Shown: positions 26,049 to 34,969, counted from the stretch's first letter. The stretch is 64,000 bases of DNA from Oscillospiraceae bacterium (GCA_015066015.1 SVPE01000011.1:1-64000); one strand, 5' to 3'. The notes: generated from the sequence alone by a model not told the origin. Made by a program: numbers and translations.

Positions 26049-26077
26049 GAATTAAAATTAAGGAGAGAAAAAAGAAA

Positions 26078-26563
26078 ATGTCAACAATGAGAACTTTTCA
26101 GGTAGCACCAAATGTGAGCATTCAGGAGATTGTTCAGAAAACATCACAGAATCTCAGCGGTCAGGGCTTCCAGTGCATGGCTCAGCCTATGGGCCCCAAC
26201 GCTGCATCAATTACAGTTTTAAAGGACCGTGACGGTATTAAGGACTTTATCGGTCTCGGCATTGAATGCAGAGCAGCAGTTACACTTAACGGAAATATAC
26301 TTTCAGTTACAGTTGACAGTGAATGGACAAACAAGATCATCGCTATCGTTGTAGGTTGGTTCCTTTGTCTTATTCCTTTCATCACAGGTATTGTAGGTGC
26401 AATCGCTCAGAATTCACTTCCCGATAAGATTTTTAACGCTATTCAGATGGCAGTTTCAGGTGGCGGATTTGCTTCCCAGCAGTTCACACAGCCTCAGTAT
26501 AATCAGCCTCCTCAGCAGTTCACACAGCCTCCTCAGGATTTCCCTCAGGCTCCTCAGCAGTAA
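26078..26563 (+). CDS. Membrane protein of unknown function with Pro/Gln tail
   Basis: 161 residues. An N-terminal soluble domain (about 1-85, alternating polar strands) is followed by a membrane hairpin (about 87-110, IIAIVVGWFLCLIPFITGIVG) and a C-terminal tail with repeats of QFTQPP type. I do not recognise a family. It probably forms a small operon with the DUF2752 gene. The tail is reminiscent of low-complexity linkers in bacterial membrane scaffolds, but this is only a resemblance. Confidence 0.65.
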   Translation: MSTMRTFQVAPNVSIQEIVQKTSQNLSGQGFQCMAQPMGPNAASITVLKDRDGIKDFIGLGIECRAAVTLNGNILSVTVDSEWTNKIIAIVVGWFLCLIPFITGIVGAIAQNSLPDKIFNAIQMAVSGGGFASQQFTQPQYNQPPQQFTQPPQDFPQAPQQ

Positions 26564-26590
26564 ACTGAAACACAGATATTATCAGTAAAA

Positions 26591-26622
26591 AAACCTCTCA
26601 CTTTTAGGTGAGAGGTTTTTGT
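26591..26622. terminator. Bidirectional terminator
   Basis: AAACCTCTCAC and GTGAGAGGTTT form a stem with A and T tracts on both sides, serving the rightward gene ending at 26563 and the leftward gene ending at 26625. The stem sequence resembles that of the rplL terminator. Confidence 0.8.
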
Positions 26623-26624
26623 GT

Positions 26625-26873
26625 TTATTTATCTTTTTTTCTGCTCAGTCTGTACAGTAAAAAACCAAGTAGTCCCGTTACCGTACCTATGACGGCAACA
26701 ATACCTGATATAAGGTGGGAAATATCAAGGAAGCCTAAGTTGCGGTTAGGAATAATGTCAAAATAATACAGTATCAGATAAAGGCTGTATGTAAAAGCAA
26801 TTGCCGTAACTGTAAAAAGGATGAAGGAGAGAAACTTAGAAAGCTTTCTGAGCATTTCTTTCATCGGTGACAC
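26625..26873 (-). CDS. Small two-helix membrane protein
   Basis: 82 residues with two hydrophobic segments (about 13-36 and 51-74) and a basic C-terminus (RLSRKKDK). No family recognised. GAGGAGGTG stands about 8 bases before the first ATG, and the gene begins four bp after the HAD gene ends, so it is real and cotranscribed with it. Confidence 0.65.
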   Translation of the reverse strand: MSPMKEMLRKLSKFLSFILFTVTAIAFTYSLYLILYYFDIIPNRNLGFLDISHLISGIVAVIGTVTGLLGFLLYRLSRKKDK

Positions 26874-26877
26874 CTCC

Positions 26878-27438
26878 TCATATCAACATTTCAAGTAGGG
26901 AATCGTCACCCTTGAAATGTACAGGTGTAATCCCGATTTCGGGTAAATGTTCAAGGTTAGACCAATTATCGTCAATCATATAAATTTCATCATAATTCTT
27001 GCCCATTTCACGCACACAGTGAAGATAAATCTCTTTGTCGGGCTTTGCAAGACCGAGGTTACAGGAGATAAACATTCTTTTGAAAAGGGGAGTAAGACCG
27101 TGCTTTTCAAAGGCTTCCTCGACTACGCCTAAGGGAGCATTCGAAAGCAGAATTACATCGTGCTTTTTACCCAGAGCCTTTATGACGGGGAGAATCGACT
27201 TGCGAAGAATGAACATTGCATTCCATTCCTCGGTCATTTCTGCCTTGTCAACCTCAAGGACACGCGCCATATTTGTAAGAAGCTCGTCGTAGGTTATCTG
27301 TCCGAGGTCAGCGGGAACAAAAAGCTCCTCTTTTATAATGAGAGCCTTGTCTTCGGCTAGAAATTTTTTAAGGAAGGTCGGGGCAACCTCCTCAAAAATA
27401 ACACCGAAGCAATCGAATATTATAAGCTTTTCCGCCAT
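26878..27438 (-). CDS. HAD-superfamily hydrolase
   Basis: 186 residues. HAD motifs: I in FDCFGVIF (nucleophile Asp9; the DxFGV form is like the YihX group rather than DxDGT), II in LLSNAP, III Lys in GLAKPD and IV in MIDDNWSN. Members are phosphatases of sugar phosphates and other small metabolites. AAGGAG lies 9 bases before the start. It is downstream of the moaD-like gene but behind a terminator, so probably a separate unit. Confidence 0.8.
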   Translation of the reverse strand: MAEKLIIFDCFGVIFEEVAPTFLKKFLAEDKALIIKEELFVPADLGQITYDELLTNMARVLEVDKAEMTEEWNAMFILRKSILPVIKALGKKHDVILLSNAPLGVVEEAFEKHGLTPLFKRMFISCNLGLAKPDKEIYLHCVREMGKNYDEIYMIDDNWSNLEHLPEIGITPVHFKGDDSLLEMLI

Positions 27439-27465
27439 TTTGTATACTCCTTATGCTTTTGCTGA

Positions 27466-27497
27466 AAACTGTCCGATTGGTGTCGGACAGTTTCTGA
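27466..27497 (-). terminator. Terminator of the AOR operon
   Basis: AAACTGTCCGA and TCGGACAGTTT form a perfect 11-bp stem; on the minus strand it is followed by TTTTC. It closes the mogA-thiF-AOR-moaD transcript. Confidence 0.75.
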
Positions 27498-27521
27498 TTT
27501 TATTATTTGATTTTCTGAAAA

Positions 27522-27851
27522 TCAACCGCCTGCCGCAGGGCTGAGAAGCCAGATTTCGTCGCCGTCGGAAAGCTTCTTGCCTTTGCGCATACATCTTTCG
27601 CCGTTGACATAAACAACTGCATCCTTGAACTGAAGTCTCTGGTGATATTCAAGAGCGGGGTTTTTGGGCTTTATGTATTTTACATCGGGATCATTTTTCT
27701 TTCGTTCAAGCTCTTCCCTGTCCTCTTCATAGCCGATAGACATTCTTCTTGAAACTATTTCGAATATGTCGTTTACGGTTTTTGCATCGGTTTCAAGATA
27801 GCTGAAGCCTGTTGTTGTGCGGATAACACCGAAAAACTTAACCTTTACCAT
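27522..27851 (-). CDS. MoaD/ThiS-like sulfur carrier of the AOR operon
   Basis: 109 residues with a ubiquitin-like fold: FFGVIRTTTG start, VYVNGERCMRKGKKLSDGDE middle and the C-terminal LLSPAAGG. The Gly-Gly end is what E1-like enzymes adenylate so the carrier can receive sulfur for molybdopterin. It is longer than typical MoaD (about 80) because of a charged insertion at about 40-72. It overlaps the AOR gene by 14 bases. AAAGGAGG precedes the ATG. Similar genes are commonly found with tungsten AORs; its partner is probably the ThiF-like protein encoded two genes upstream. Confidence 0.8.
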   Translation of the reverse strand: MVKVKFFGVIRTTTGFSYLETDAKTVNDIFEIVSRRMSIGYEEDREELERKKNDPDVKYIKPKNPALEYHQRLQFKDAVVYVNGERCMRKGKKLSDGDEIWLLSPAAGG

Positions 27852-29772
27852 AGGGGTAGACCTCCTTTGTACAGTCGGGAAGCTTTATTTTGTGCCTTTT
27901 AATCATTCTCATTGTGGGGGCACCGTCTTTCCAACCGCGGATGATATAATAGCTTCTCTTCATCTTGTCAAGAGGTACCTTTGTTTTTTTGTTGCCGGGT
28001 ACCTGCTCCTCGTCAGTAAGACGCTTCGGAAGAGTATCGGTATCCTTGCCCACGGGAAGGCCTAAAATTATGTTGCACACTCTCTCAACATTGTATCCGT
28101 AGGAGCCGGCTTTGATAAATGTACCCATTGTGTATTTGGAGCCTGTAGCTGCATTTATTGCTCTGGGATACTGAATAAGTGGAATATTTAAAGCAAGAAT
28201 CTCAGGATACTGCATACCGATATAAAGAATGGGAGTGAGGAATTTGAAAGCCTGCTGAACTATTCTTGTGACTATACTTGTGGGCTTTGCAACAATGAAC
28301 CAGGGAAGAATTGCATAGGAAGTAAATACACAGCAGCCGGCAGCAGATGCAGCCTCCATTGTGTTCTGGAACATAATGGCAAGGCTTGCTTTACCTTTGG
28401 CGGTGTAGGAGTTCATGTTAAGTCCGAGACCCTCAAGAACAACCATATAGCCTGCGTTAAGGTGACAGCCGCCGCGGTTTGAAGTTGCATATCCCAATCC
28501 TTGTCCGACAGCGCCTCTGGGCTCGTAAGCAGCAAGCTCCATGCCCTTTGCGTGAATTGCAAATTCCTTGCCGCCGAATCTTTCACTCATACGCTTTGTG
28601 CCGTCTGCAAGAATATCACCGATGCCTTCACGGTTGGCAATCAATTTGAAAACCTCGCTGATGTTGTCGGTTTTGCCGAATTCAAGGCCGCTGTCCCACA
28701 TGCCCTTTTCCTGAAGCTCCATTGCAAAGGCAATTGAACCTGCGCAGGAGATTGTATCCATACCGAGCTCGTCAAGCTCATAGTTCCAACGGAGGATTTT
28801 TTCTATATCGTCATTGAGAATGTTGGGTCCGAAAAGACCGAGTGTTTCAAGCTCGGGACCCTTTACGTTTTTACCGTCAATTTTCACACGTCTTTCGCAA
28901 CGCATAGGACAGGAGTAGCAGTTTCCGTTACCGACAAGATATTTTTCAGCGAGCTCTTCGCCTGATACCTTTTCGAAGCCGTCAAATCTGCCGTCGCTGA
29001 AGTTCTTTGTTGCAAGAATTCTATGTGCCTGCATAGGAGCGACAAGACCGGCAGTGCCGAGTTTTGCAAGCTGAGCACCGGTAATGGGGTGGCGCATAAG
29101 CTGCATTTTCCATTCTTCTGTAAGTGCATCAAGTTTTTCCTGATCGTAAATCTCAACCTCTTTGGTACCTTTTGCTGTAATGATTTTCAGGTTTTTATCA
29201 CCGAAAACTGCACCGACACCACCTCTGCCGGCGGTTCTTTCGCCTGAGAAGACGCCTGCATAAAGCACCTTGTTTTCACCTGCGGGACCAATTACGAGGG
29301 GTGTTGATTTGCCCTTGAACAGCTTCTGAAGCTCACCTGTATGCATACCCTTATATTCGGGTACATCGTGGAAGGTAACCTCGTCATCAACAATTTCAAT
29401 CCAGGTAAGCTCACTTGCTTTTCCTGTGATAACCATAGCATCCCAGCCTGCCTTCTTGAGTCTTCTGCCGAAGGCACCGCCGCAGTTTGAGGAGGTAAGA
29501 ATGCCGGTGAGGGGCGAAACGGTTGAAATGTTGAAGCGTGTTGATGAGGGTGTTTTGCAACGGGTAAGAGGACCTGTTGTGATAACAAGCCAGTTATCCT
29601 CGTCAAATGCTTTCATTCCGGGCCTGATATGCTGAAGCAGTATGTCAGCAGCCATAATTTTGCCACCGATTGTTCTTTTTCTGTCTTCATCGGTCCAGGG
29701 GAATTCTTCGTAGGTTTTCTTGGTAAGGTCAACGAAAAGGACCTTACCCATATAGCCTTTTAAGTTTGTCAT
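27838..29772 (-). CDS. Aldehyde:ferredoxin oxidoreductase, tungsten pterin enzyme
   Basis: 644 residues, full length for the AOR family. It oxidises aldehydes to acids with ferredoxin, or reduces acids, using a bis-pterin tungsten centre and one 4Fe-4S cluster. Visible: an N-terminal GGKIMAADIL domain, GERTAGRGGVGAVFG near 177-191, the cluster ligands C285-x2-C288-x3-C292 in NCYSCPMRC, the pterin motif DELGMDTIS near 334-342 and the late ligand in GCCVF (Cys480/481). The tungstate importer across the divergent promoter region supports tungsten. It overlaps the thiF-like gene by four bases. Substrate is unknown; AOR paralogues differ widely. Confidence 0.92.
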   Translation of the reverse strand: MTNLKGYMGKVLFVDLTKKTYEEFPWTDEDRKRTIGGKIMAADILLQHIRPGMKAFDEDNWLVITTGPLTRCKTPSSTRFNISTVSPLTGILTSSNCGGAFGRRLKKAGWDAMVITGKASELTWIEIVDDEVTFHDVPEYKGMHTGELQKLFKGKSTPLVIGPAGENKVLYAGVFSGERTAGRGGVGAVFGDKNLKIITAKGTKEVEIYDQEKLDALTEEWKMQLMRHPITGAQLAKLGTAGLVAPMQAHRILATKNFSDGRFDGFEKVSGEELAEKYLVGNGNCYSCPMRCERRVKIDGKNVKGPELETLGLFGPNILNDDIEKILRWNYELDELGMDTISCAGSIAFAMELQEKGMWDSGLEFGKTDNISEVFKLIANREGIGDILADGTKRMSERFGGKEFAIHAKGMELAAYEPRGAVGQGLGYATSNRGGCHLNAGYMVVLEGLGLNMNSYTAKGKASLAIMFQNTMEAASAAGCCVFTSYAILPWFIVAKPTSIVTRIVQQAFKFLTPILYIGMQYPEILALNIPLIQYPRAINAATGSKYTMGTFIKAGSYGYNVERVCNIILGLPVGKDTDTLPKRLTDEEQVPGNKKTKVPLDKMKRSYYIIRGWKDGAPTMRMIKRHKIKLPDCTKEVYPYGKG

Positions 29773-30458
29773 ATTTTCACCTCGGGTTTTTTACATATTT
29801 TACATTGTGAATGGGGCTTTATTATAAGGGTATCCCATAAATCACCGTCAAAAAGGAAGATTTTGCCTGCCGATCCTTCGTCGTCTGAAAGAAGATACCT
29901 CAATGCAAGATTGACCTGCATTGAGCCGATAATTCCCGCTGAGGAGGATACGGAGCTTCTGACGGAAATGTCGTTGATTATTCCCGCACAGTCTGGGCAG
30001 GGGGATATATCGGGCAGATAGAGATAAGCCGTTCCGTAGAAGCCGTCAATTCCGCCGAAAACGCAAGGGATTTTCTCCTTTTCGGAAAAGTCAGCAATAA
30101 CTCTTCTGGCTGCTGCATTGTCAACACAGCAAAGAATAATATCACAATTCTTTGCAAAAGAAAGAGATTCTGCTGATGTTATCTTCTTTACAACTGAAAC
30201 ATATTCAGTATCAGTAGAATAGTATGACAGACGCTGCTTCAGGATTTCACTTTTAAAAAAGTCTCCGTCGGCTTTTGTGAACAGAAACTGGCGGTTGAGA
30301 TTGGATAGGCATACAGTATCAAAATCACACAAATAGAGTTTTTTCACTCCTGCGCCCGTCAGATGTACTGCCGCGTTTGTGCCGAGAGCACCGCAGCCTA
30401 TAATGCAGACCGTTTTATTGTCAATGCAGAAAAGCTGAGTTACGTTTTTTAAGCTCAA
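29769..30458 (-). CDS. ThiF/MoeB-type adenylyltransferase
   Basis: 229 residues. A Rossmann ATP site (IIGCGALGTNAA near 19-30), the Arg finger in LSNLNRQFLF near 52-61 and two zinc pairs (CPDC near 154 and CKIC near 219) identify an E1-like enzyme. It would activate the Gly-Gly end of the MoaD-like carrier. The start is TTG at 30458, one base after the mogA stop and behind GGCGGTGA; no ATG is available. MoeB proper versus a generic HesA/ThiF enzyme cannot be separated by sequence alone, but the operon points to pterin synthesis. Confidence 0.83.
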   Translation of the reverse strand: MSLKNVTQLFCIDNKTVCIIGCGALGTNAAVHLTGAGVKKLYLCDFDTVCLSNLNRQFLFTKADGDFFKSEILKQRLSYYSTDTEYVSVVKKITSAESLSFAKNCDIILCCVDNAAARRVIADFSEKEKIPCVFGGIDGFYGTAYLYLPDISPCPDCAGIINDISVRSSVSSSAGIIGSMQVNLALRYLLSDDEGSAGKIFLFDGDLWDTLIIKPHSQCKICKKPEVKI

Positions 30459-30962
30459 TCAATCACCGCCTTTTCCGTAATTGCCGCCACAGCTTACCGC
30501 TTCGCCCGAAAGAGTTTCAAAGGCGTGGGGCAGAACGGGAAGAATGATTTCAAGTGATTCCCTGACCGCCTTAGGACTTCCCGGAAGATTGATGATGAGT
30601 GTTTTACCTCTTATACCGCCGGTTGCCCTTGAAAGCATAGCCTTCGGTGTGATTTCAAGGCTTTTTTGTCTGATTGCCTCGCTGATGCCGGGAACCTCTT
30701 TTTCGATTACGGCTTTTGTAGCCTCGGGGGTGACATCTCTCGGTGCAAGACCTGTGCCGCCGGTTGTAAAAATCACATCGCAGTCCATTTTGTCAGCAGC
30801 TTTGATAAGAGAAAGGCTGATAAGAACTTTTTCGTCAGGGACAGTTTCGTAAAAAACGGTTTCTCCAAGACGTGCAAGAATTTCACTTATCAGCGGTCCG
30901 CTTTTATCCTCGCAAAGGCCTTTGCTGCAGCGGTCACTGACACAAATTACACCGAATTTCAA
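30459..30962 (-). CDS. mogA: Molybdopterin adenylyltransferase (MogA/MoaB family)
   Basis: 167 residues. Motifs FTTGGTGLAPRDVTPEA and NLPGSPKAVRE define the family, which adenylates molybdopterin before metal insertion by MoeA. The start is taken as TTG 30962, because GAGGTG lies about 8 bases before it; a GTG three codons upstream falls inside that ribosome site. First gene of the leftward operon, diverging from tupA. Confidence 0.88.
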   Translation of the reverse strand: MKFGVICVSDRCSKGLCEDKSGPLISEILARLGETVFYETVPDEKVLISLSLIKAADKMDCDVIFTTGGTGLAPRDVTPEATKAVIEKEVPGISEAIRQKSLEITPKAMLSRATGGIRGKTLIINLPGSPKAVRESLEIILPVLPHAFETLSGEAVSCGGNYGKGGD

Positions 30963-30971
30963 AAAAATCAC

Positions 30972-31110
30972 CTCAACCTATGGAAATTTTGAAAATTATA
31001 TAGTATAATAATACCATTGTTAGTGAAATTTTACAATATATTTTAAAGAAAATTTATTTTTTTAGTTAATAATTTTATAAGAAGTGATGCATTTGCATCT
31101 TTGATTATTA
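30972..31110. other. AT-rich divergent promoter region
   Basis: A very AT-rich stretch between mogA and the tup leader. TATAAT at 31004-31009 (rightward) is the best -10 box, with only a poor -35 (TGGAAA). Leftward promoter elements are not clear to me. Confidence 0.4.
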
Positions 31111-31111
31111 T

Positions 31112-31234
31112 CCGACTCTGACCTCTAAGTGATCTTTCATATGAGGGAAAGAGCGAAGCCGAAATAACACGACTGCTTATAAGAAAGGGCAGTTAACGGC
31201 TTAGGGTAAAAGCGGGAAACTCTTTTGCCTTCCG
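31112..31234 (+). promoter_or_regulatory. Candidate molybdenum/tungsten cofactor riboswitch
   Basis: A compact structured leader before tupA: ACCTC (31121-31125) / GAGG(G) closing a first hairpin, GAAAG and CGAAGCCG joints, AAGCCG (31156) / CGGCTT (31197) closing a stem with an inner ACTGC/GCAGT hairpin, and GGTAAAAG / CTTTTGCC around CGGGAAACT, ending CTTCCG. Order and joint sequences resemble the Moco RNA motif (known Moco/Tuco riboswitch). It precedes tungstate-uptake and cofactor genes. Ligand is inferred. Confidence 0.65.
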
Positions 31235-31256
31235 TGATTGAAAAGGAGAAATGATC

Positions 31257-32144
31257 ATGAAAAAACTTCTTGCTGTGCTTCTTGCACTTTCAATGCTCTT
31301 TGCTTTTGCAGCCTGCGGCGGTACAAGCACAACTGACGGCAACGTTACTCCCGATGAAGTAACTGTCGGTGATGCAACTGCCGGTGATGCAGAAAAGAAC
31401 ATGACAATCCGCCTTTCCACAACCACATCCGTTGATAACTCAGGTCTTCTTGCTTATCTTCTTCCCGCATTTGAGGCAAAGACAGGCTACAAGTTTGAGG
31501 TTACCTCCGAGGGTACAGGCATAGCTATCCAGTTTGCCAAGGACGGCAATGCAGACCTCATCCTCGTTCACTCAAAGGCTCAGGAGGAAGCATTCGTTAA
31601 CGACGGTTACGGCGTTGAAAGAATTCCCTTTATGTACAATTACTTTGTAGTTGTAGGTCCTGCTGATGACCCTGCAGGTATTGCTGACTGTGCAACTGCT
31701 GCTGAAGCATTTGCAAAGATTGCAGAAGCTGAAGAGGTTTTCGTTTCACGCGGCGACAAGAGCGGCACACATAACGCTGAGCTCAAGCTCTGGGGTGAAA
31801 ATGTTCCCGATGCTGAAACAGCTACATGGTATCAGAGTGCAGGTACAGGTATGGGCGCAACTCTCAGAATTGCAAGTGAGCAGGGCGGCTACTGCCTTAC
31901 AGATAAGGCTACCTTCCTTGCAAACAAGGACAGCCTCGATCTTGAAATCATCATGGCTGAAAGTGAAGATATGAAGAATACATATTCTGTTATCGAATGT
32001 AACCCCGAAAAGCTTGACGGCGTTAACACCGAAGCTTCAAAGGCTTTCATCGAATGGCTTACAGGCGACGAAGCAAGTGCTCTCATTGCTGAATTCGGCG
32101 AGGCAGAATACGGCGAAGCACTCTTCTTCCTTCTTGAAGAATAA
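31257..32144 (+). CDS. tupA: Tungstate ABC transporter, substrate-binding lipoprotein
   Basis: 295 residues. A lipoprotein signal ends FAFAAC (lipid Cys20). The TupA signature follows: TTTSVDNSGLL near 62, GTGIAIQFAKDGNADLILVH near 89-108 (read in two pieces) and GDKSGTHNAE in the second lobe; the TTTS start is typical of the oxyanion pocket of TupA. The start 31257 fits GGAG spaced 8 bases; ATG 31251 is too close. It captures tungstate outside the cell and delivers it to TupBC. Expression is probably set by the leader RNA upstream. Confidence 0.9.
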   Translation: MKKLLAVLLALSMLFAFAACGGTSTTDGNVTPDEVTVGDATAGDAEKNMTIRLSTTTSVDNSGLLAYLLPAFEAKTGYKFEVTSEGTGIAIQFAKDGNADLILVHSKAQEEAFVNDGYGVERIPFMYNYFVVVGPADDPAGIADCATAAEAFAKIAEAEEVFVSRGDKSGTHNAELKLWGENVPDAETATWYQSAGTGMGATLRIASEQGGYCLTDKATFLANKDSLDLEIIMAESEDMKNTYSVIECNPEKLDGVNTEASKAFIEWLTGDEASALIAEFGEAEYGEALFFLLEE

Positions 32145-32147
32145 GCT

Positions 32148-32834
32148 TTGGAAAAAATTACAGAAGCTTTTGAGCTGCTAGTGGCAATGGACAGGGAAGT
32201 CCTTTATATAATCGGCGTTACATTAAGGATGTCGTTTTTCTCAACGGTTATTTCCTGTCTTATCGGTATGCCATTAGGTGTACTTATCACAAGCACTAAA
32301 TTCAAAGGCAAACGGACAGTCAAAAAGATAATAAATACCTTTATGGGCTTGCCACCTGTGGTGGCAGGCCTGATTGTCTATCTGCTGTTTACCAGATACG
32401 GCATATTCGGCTCATTGGGCTTGCTCTTTACTGTAAGGGTTATGGTTATTGCCCAATGCCTTCTTATAACCCCTGTTGTGATAAGTCTTACTTCAGGTGT
32501 ATGCTCTGTAAACTCAAAAAATCTCCTTGAAACATCAAAGGGACTTAATTTCAGCAAATGGCGCATACTGTGTCTTTTCCTTTCACAAAACAGAGCTTCA
32601 CTTCTTTCCGTTGTGCTTACCGCCTTCGGCAGGTCCATAGCCGAGGTCGGTGCAGTCAGCATCGTCGGCGGCAACATCCAATGGAAAACAAGAGTTATGA
32701 CAACAGCGATTATGCTTGAAACAAACAAGGGCAATTTCTCCTTTGCACTTGCGCTGGGAATTATCCTTCTTATTATTTCCTTTGCGGTCAATATTCTTGC
32801 ATCGCTTCTTGTGAGAGAGGGGGATGAGGAATGA
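32148..32834 (+). CDS. tupB: Tungstate ABC transporter permease
   Basis: 228 residues, about five membrane helices, with the inner-membrane permease EAA-type loop (GRSIAEVGAVSIVGGNIQ near 164-181). The start is TTG at 32148, three bases after tupA; the ribosome site is poor, so coupling with tupA is likely. It overlaps tupC by four bases. Family match to TupB/CysT-type permeases; tungstate specificity follows from tupA. Confidence 0.87.
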   Translation: MEKITEAFELLVAMDREVLYIIGVTLRMSFFSTVISCLIGMPLGVLITSTKFKGKRTVKKIINTFMGLPPVVAGLIVYLLFTRYGIFGSLGLLFTVRVMVIAQCLLITPVVISLTSGVCSVNSKNLLETSKGLNFSKWRILCLFLSQNRASLLSVVLTAFGRSIAEVGAVSIVGGNIQWKTRVMTTAIMLETNKGNFSFALALGIILLIISFAVNILASLLVREGDEE

Positions 32835-33445
32835 TTGAAATAAAGAATCTTACCAAGGTCTATAAAGACAGAGCGGTCCTTGATATTGAGAGTCTTGTTG
32901 TGGAAAAGGGCGAGTGCATTGTGCTTACGGGACATAACGGAAGCGGTAAGAGCACTTTTCTTAAAATTCTGGCAGGCACTCTCAAAGAAAGCTCGGGAGA
33001 AATAAAAAAGGAGGGTAAGGTCTGCTACCTCCCCCAGCAGTGTATTCCCTTTAACAAAAGCGTCAGAAGAAACATCACCTTCTGCCTTGACGGAAGCAGA
33101 AAAAGTAAAAACGCTCTGTGCGACGTGATTCTCAAAGCCTTCGGTCTCAATCACCTTGAGCATAAAAATGCAAAAACTCTCTCAGGCGGTGAATGTCAGC
33201 GTCTCTGTCTTGCAAGGGTGCTTTCAAAAAAGGCGGACATTGTTTTACTTGATGAGCCTACAAGTGCCGCCGACAAGGAAAGCAGGGCAATTATCAACCG
33301 TCTGATATCAGATTACCGTAAGCAAACGGGTTGCACAGTAATAATGACAAGCCACACAGACGAAATTCCCGACTTTGACAAGGTGAAAATTATAAAGCTC
33401 TGTGACGGAAAAATAACAGAAATCAGGGAGGAAAGCAATGCTTAA
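32831..33445 (+). CDS. tupC: Tungstate ABC transporter ATPase
   Basis: 204 residues, short but complete ATPase: Walker A GHNGSGKS (34-41), signature LSGGECQRL near 117-125, Walker B VLLDEPTS near 138-145 and a switch His (TSHTDE). It energises TupB. AGAGGGGGATGAGG precedes the ATG inside the end of tupB. It overlaps moeA by 8 bases, tying transport and cofactor synthesis into one transcript. Confidence 0.9.
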   Translation: MIEIKNLTKVYKDRAVLDIESLVVEKGECIVLTGHNGSGKSTFLKILAGTLKESSGEIKKEGKVCYLPQQCIPFNKSVRRNITFCLDGSRKSKNALCDVILKAFGLNHLEHKNAKTLSGGECQRLCLARVLSKKADIVLLDEPTSAADKESRAIINRLISDYRKQTGCTVIMTSHTDEIPDFDKVKIIKLCDGKITEIREESNA

Positions 33446-34640
33446 GGTTGTATCGACGGAAAAGGCAGACAGTATAATTGAAGAAGCGTTTTCCTTTTAT
33501 GAGACTGAAACTGAAATGGTGAGCATCGACGGTCTTACGGGCAGAGTGCTTGCCTGCGATATATATTCCCGGGAGGATGTCCCCACCTTTGACCGAAGCA
33601 CCGTTGACGGCTATGCCGTGATTGCCTCTGATACCTTCGGGTCTTCGGAAAGTATGCCCTGCCAGAGTGAAAATGTGGGTGAAATCCTTATGGGACAGAC
33701 TGCCGACGGTGAAATAGTATCGGGTCAGTGTATGAAAATTTCAACGGGCGGAATGCTCCCGAAGGGTGCGGACAGTGCCGTTATGGTGGAAAACACCGAG
33801 GAGCTTTTTGACGGAATGACCCTCATATATAAGGCGGTAAGCCCCTTTGAAAACGTCACAAAAAGAGGCGACGACGTAAAAAACGGTCAGCTTTTGCTTG
33901 AAAAGGGTACATTACTTTCCTCAAAGCATATCGGTATTCTTGCATCGCTCGGTATTACAGAGGCACTTTGCAGAAAAAGGCTTAAAATAGGCATAATTTC
34001 AAGCGGTGACGAGGTTGTACCCATAAGTGAAAGGGCATCATGCGGCAAGGTCCGAGACGTAAACAGTCATATTCTTGCAGCACTTTTCAAAGAAAACGGC
34101 TGCGACACGGTGCTTTACGGTATTGTCGGTGACAGCTACAAGAAGCTTTACGAAACAACTGAAAAGGCAAGCGGGGAGTGCGACATAATCCTTCTTTCGG
34201 GCGGCTCTTCTGCAGGTGCAAGAGATATGACCGTAAAGGTTATAAACGACCTCGGAGAGGTATTTCTTCACGGAATTGCCATGAAGCCCGGAAAGCCTAC
34301 CATTATCGGAAAAATAGCAAACAAGGCTGTTTTCGGTCTGCCGGGTCATCCTGCAGCGGCATATTTTACTGCCCTTCGTTTTGCTTTACCTCTTGCAAAA
34401 AAAATAAGCGGCTACGGTGAAAACAAAAAAAGCATCATTGCCGTCACATCAACAAACATTTCCTCAAACCACGGCAGAGAGGAATTTATTCCCGTAACCC
34501 TCCTCGACGGTATCGCTTATCCGATTTTCCGTAAAAGCGGAGTAATTTCGCTTCTCTCACAGGCTGACGGCTACATTGTCATCGGCAGAAACAAGGAAGG
34601 TCTCAGAAAAGACGAAGAGGTTGAGGTAATACTGTTTTAA
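33438..34640 (+). CDS. moeA: Molybdopterin molybdenumtransferase MoeA (first copy)
   Basis: 400 residues, full length. MoeA inserts molybdate or tungstate into adenylated pterin. Landmarks are DVPTFDRSTVDGYAV near 48-62, GGSSAGARD near 253-261, MKPGKP and GLPGHPAAA (Asn of the usual GLPGNP is His). It overlaps tupC. A second MoeA fused to a binding-protein domain follows. Two MoeA copies beside a tungstate importer may separate Mo from W insertion; that is inference. Confidence 0.9.
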   Translation: MLKVVSTEKADSIIEEAFSFYETETEMVSIDGLTGRVLACDIYSREDVPTFDRSTVDGYAVIASDTFGSSESMPCQSENVGEILMGQTADGEIVSGQCMKISTGGMLPKGADSAVMVENTEELFDGMTLIYKAVSPFENVTKRGDDVKNGQLLLEKGTLLSSKHIGILASLGITEALCRKRLKIGIISSGDEVVPISERASCGKVRDVNSHILAALFKENGCDTVLYGIVGDSYKKLYETTEKASGECDIILLSGGSSAGARDMTVKVINDLGEVFLHGIAMKPGKPTIIGKIANKAVFGLPGHPAAAYFTALRFALPLAKKISGYGENKKSIIAVTSTNISSNHGREEFIPVTLLDGIAYPIFRKSGVISLLSQADGYIVIGRNKEGLRKDEEVEVILF

Positions 34641-34718
34641 CTTCAGGTAAAAATTTCTGCACGGAAAGCCGCACAGACACGGCGTGTGTAAACTTACTGC
34701 GGATAAAAACTGAAACGA

Positions 34719-34874
34719 CGCGGTGAGTTTTTTGACTTTCTCTGAAAGTCAAAAAGCAGAGCGCCGCCTCTTTGCTGCCTTATGGCACAGCGTTCGGAGT
34801 TTTTTGCATGCCGGTCTGCCCGGAGCGGTCGGCGGCGCTCTGAAGCAACGCCGCAGGCGTTGCCCCTCACCGCG
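34719..34874. repeat. Palindromic intergenic element, copy D3
   Basis: Outer arms CGCGGTGAG / CTCACCGCG, inner arms AGAGCGCCG (34758-34766) / CGGCGCTCT (34833-34841), a GACTTTC/GAAAGTC hairpin on the left and a GCAACGCC/GGCGTTGC hairpin on the right. This is D2 in the opposite orientation, with different arm sequences but the same plan. The flanks (34641-34718 and 34875-34969) hold nothing else I can support. Confidence 0.65.
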
Positions 34875-34969
34875 CTTTTGCCTTCACATCTGATTTTCAT
34901 GCATCGGCGCCGTGTCGGAAACGCTTCCGATATGTACGGTTGCTGTTTTGCAGCACAGAAAGGAAAAAT

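Noticed and set aside
32378-33163. 261-codon leftward open frame over tupB/tupC
   Set aside because: It is antisense to two clearly identified ABC-transporter genes and has no family match.
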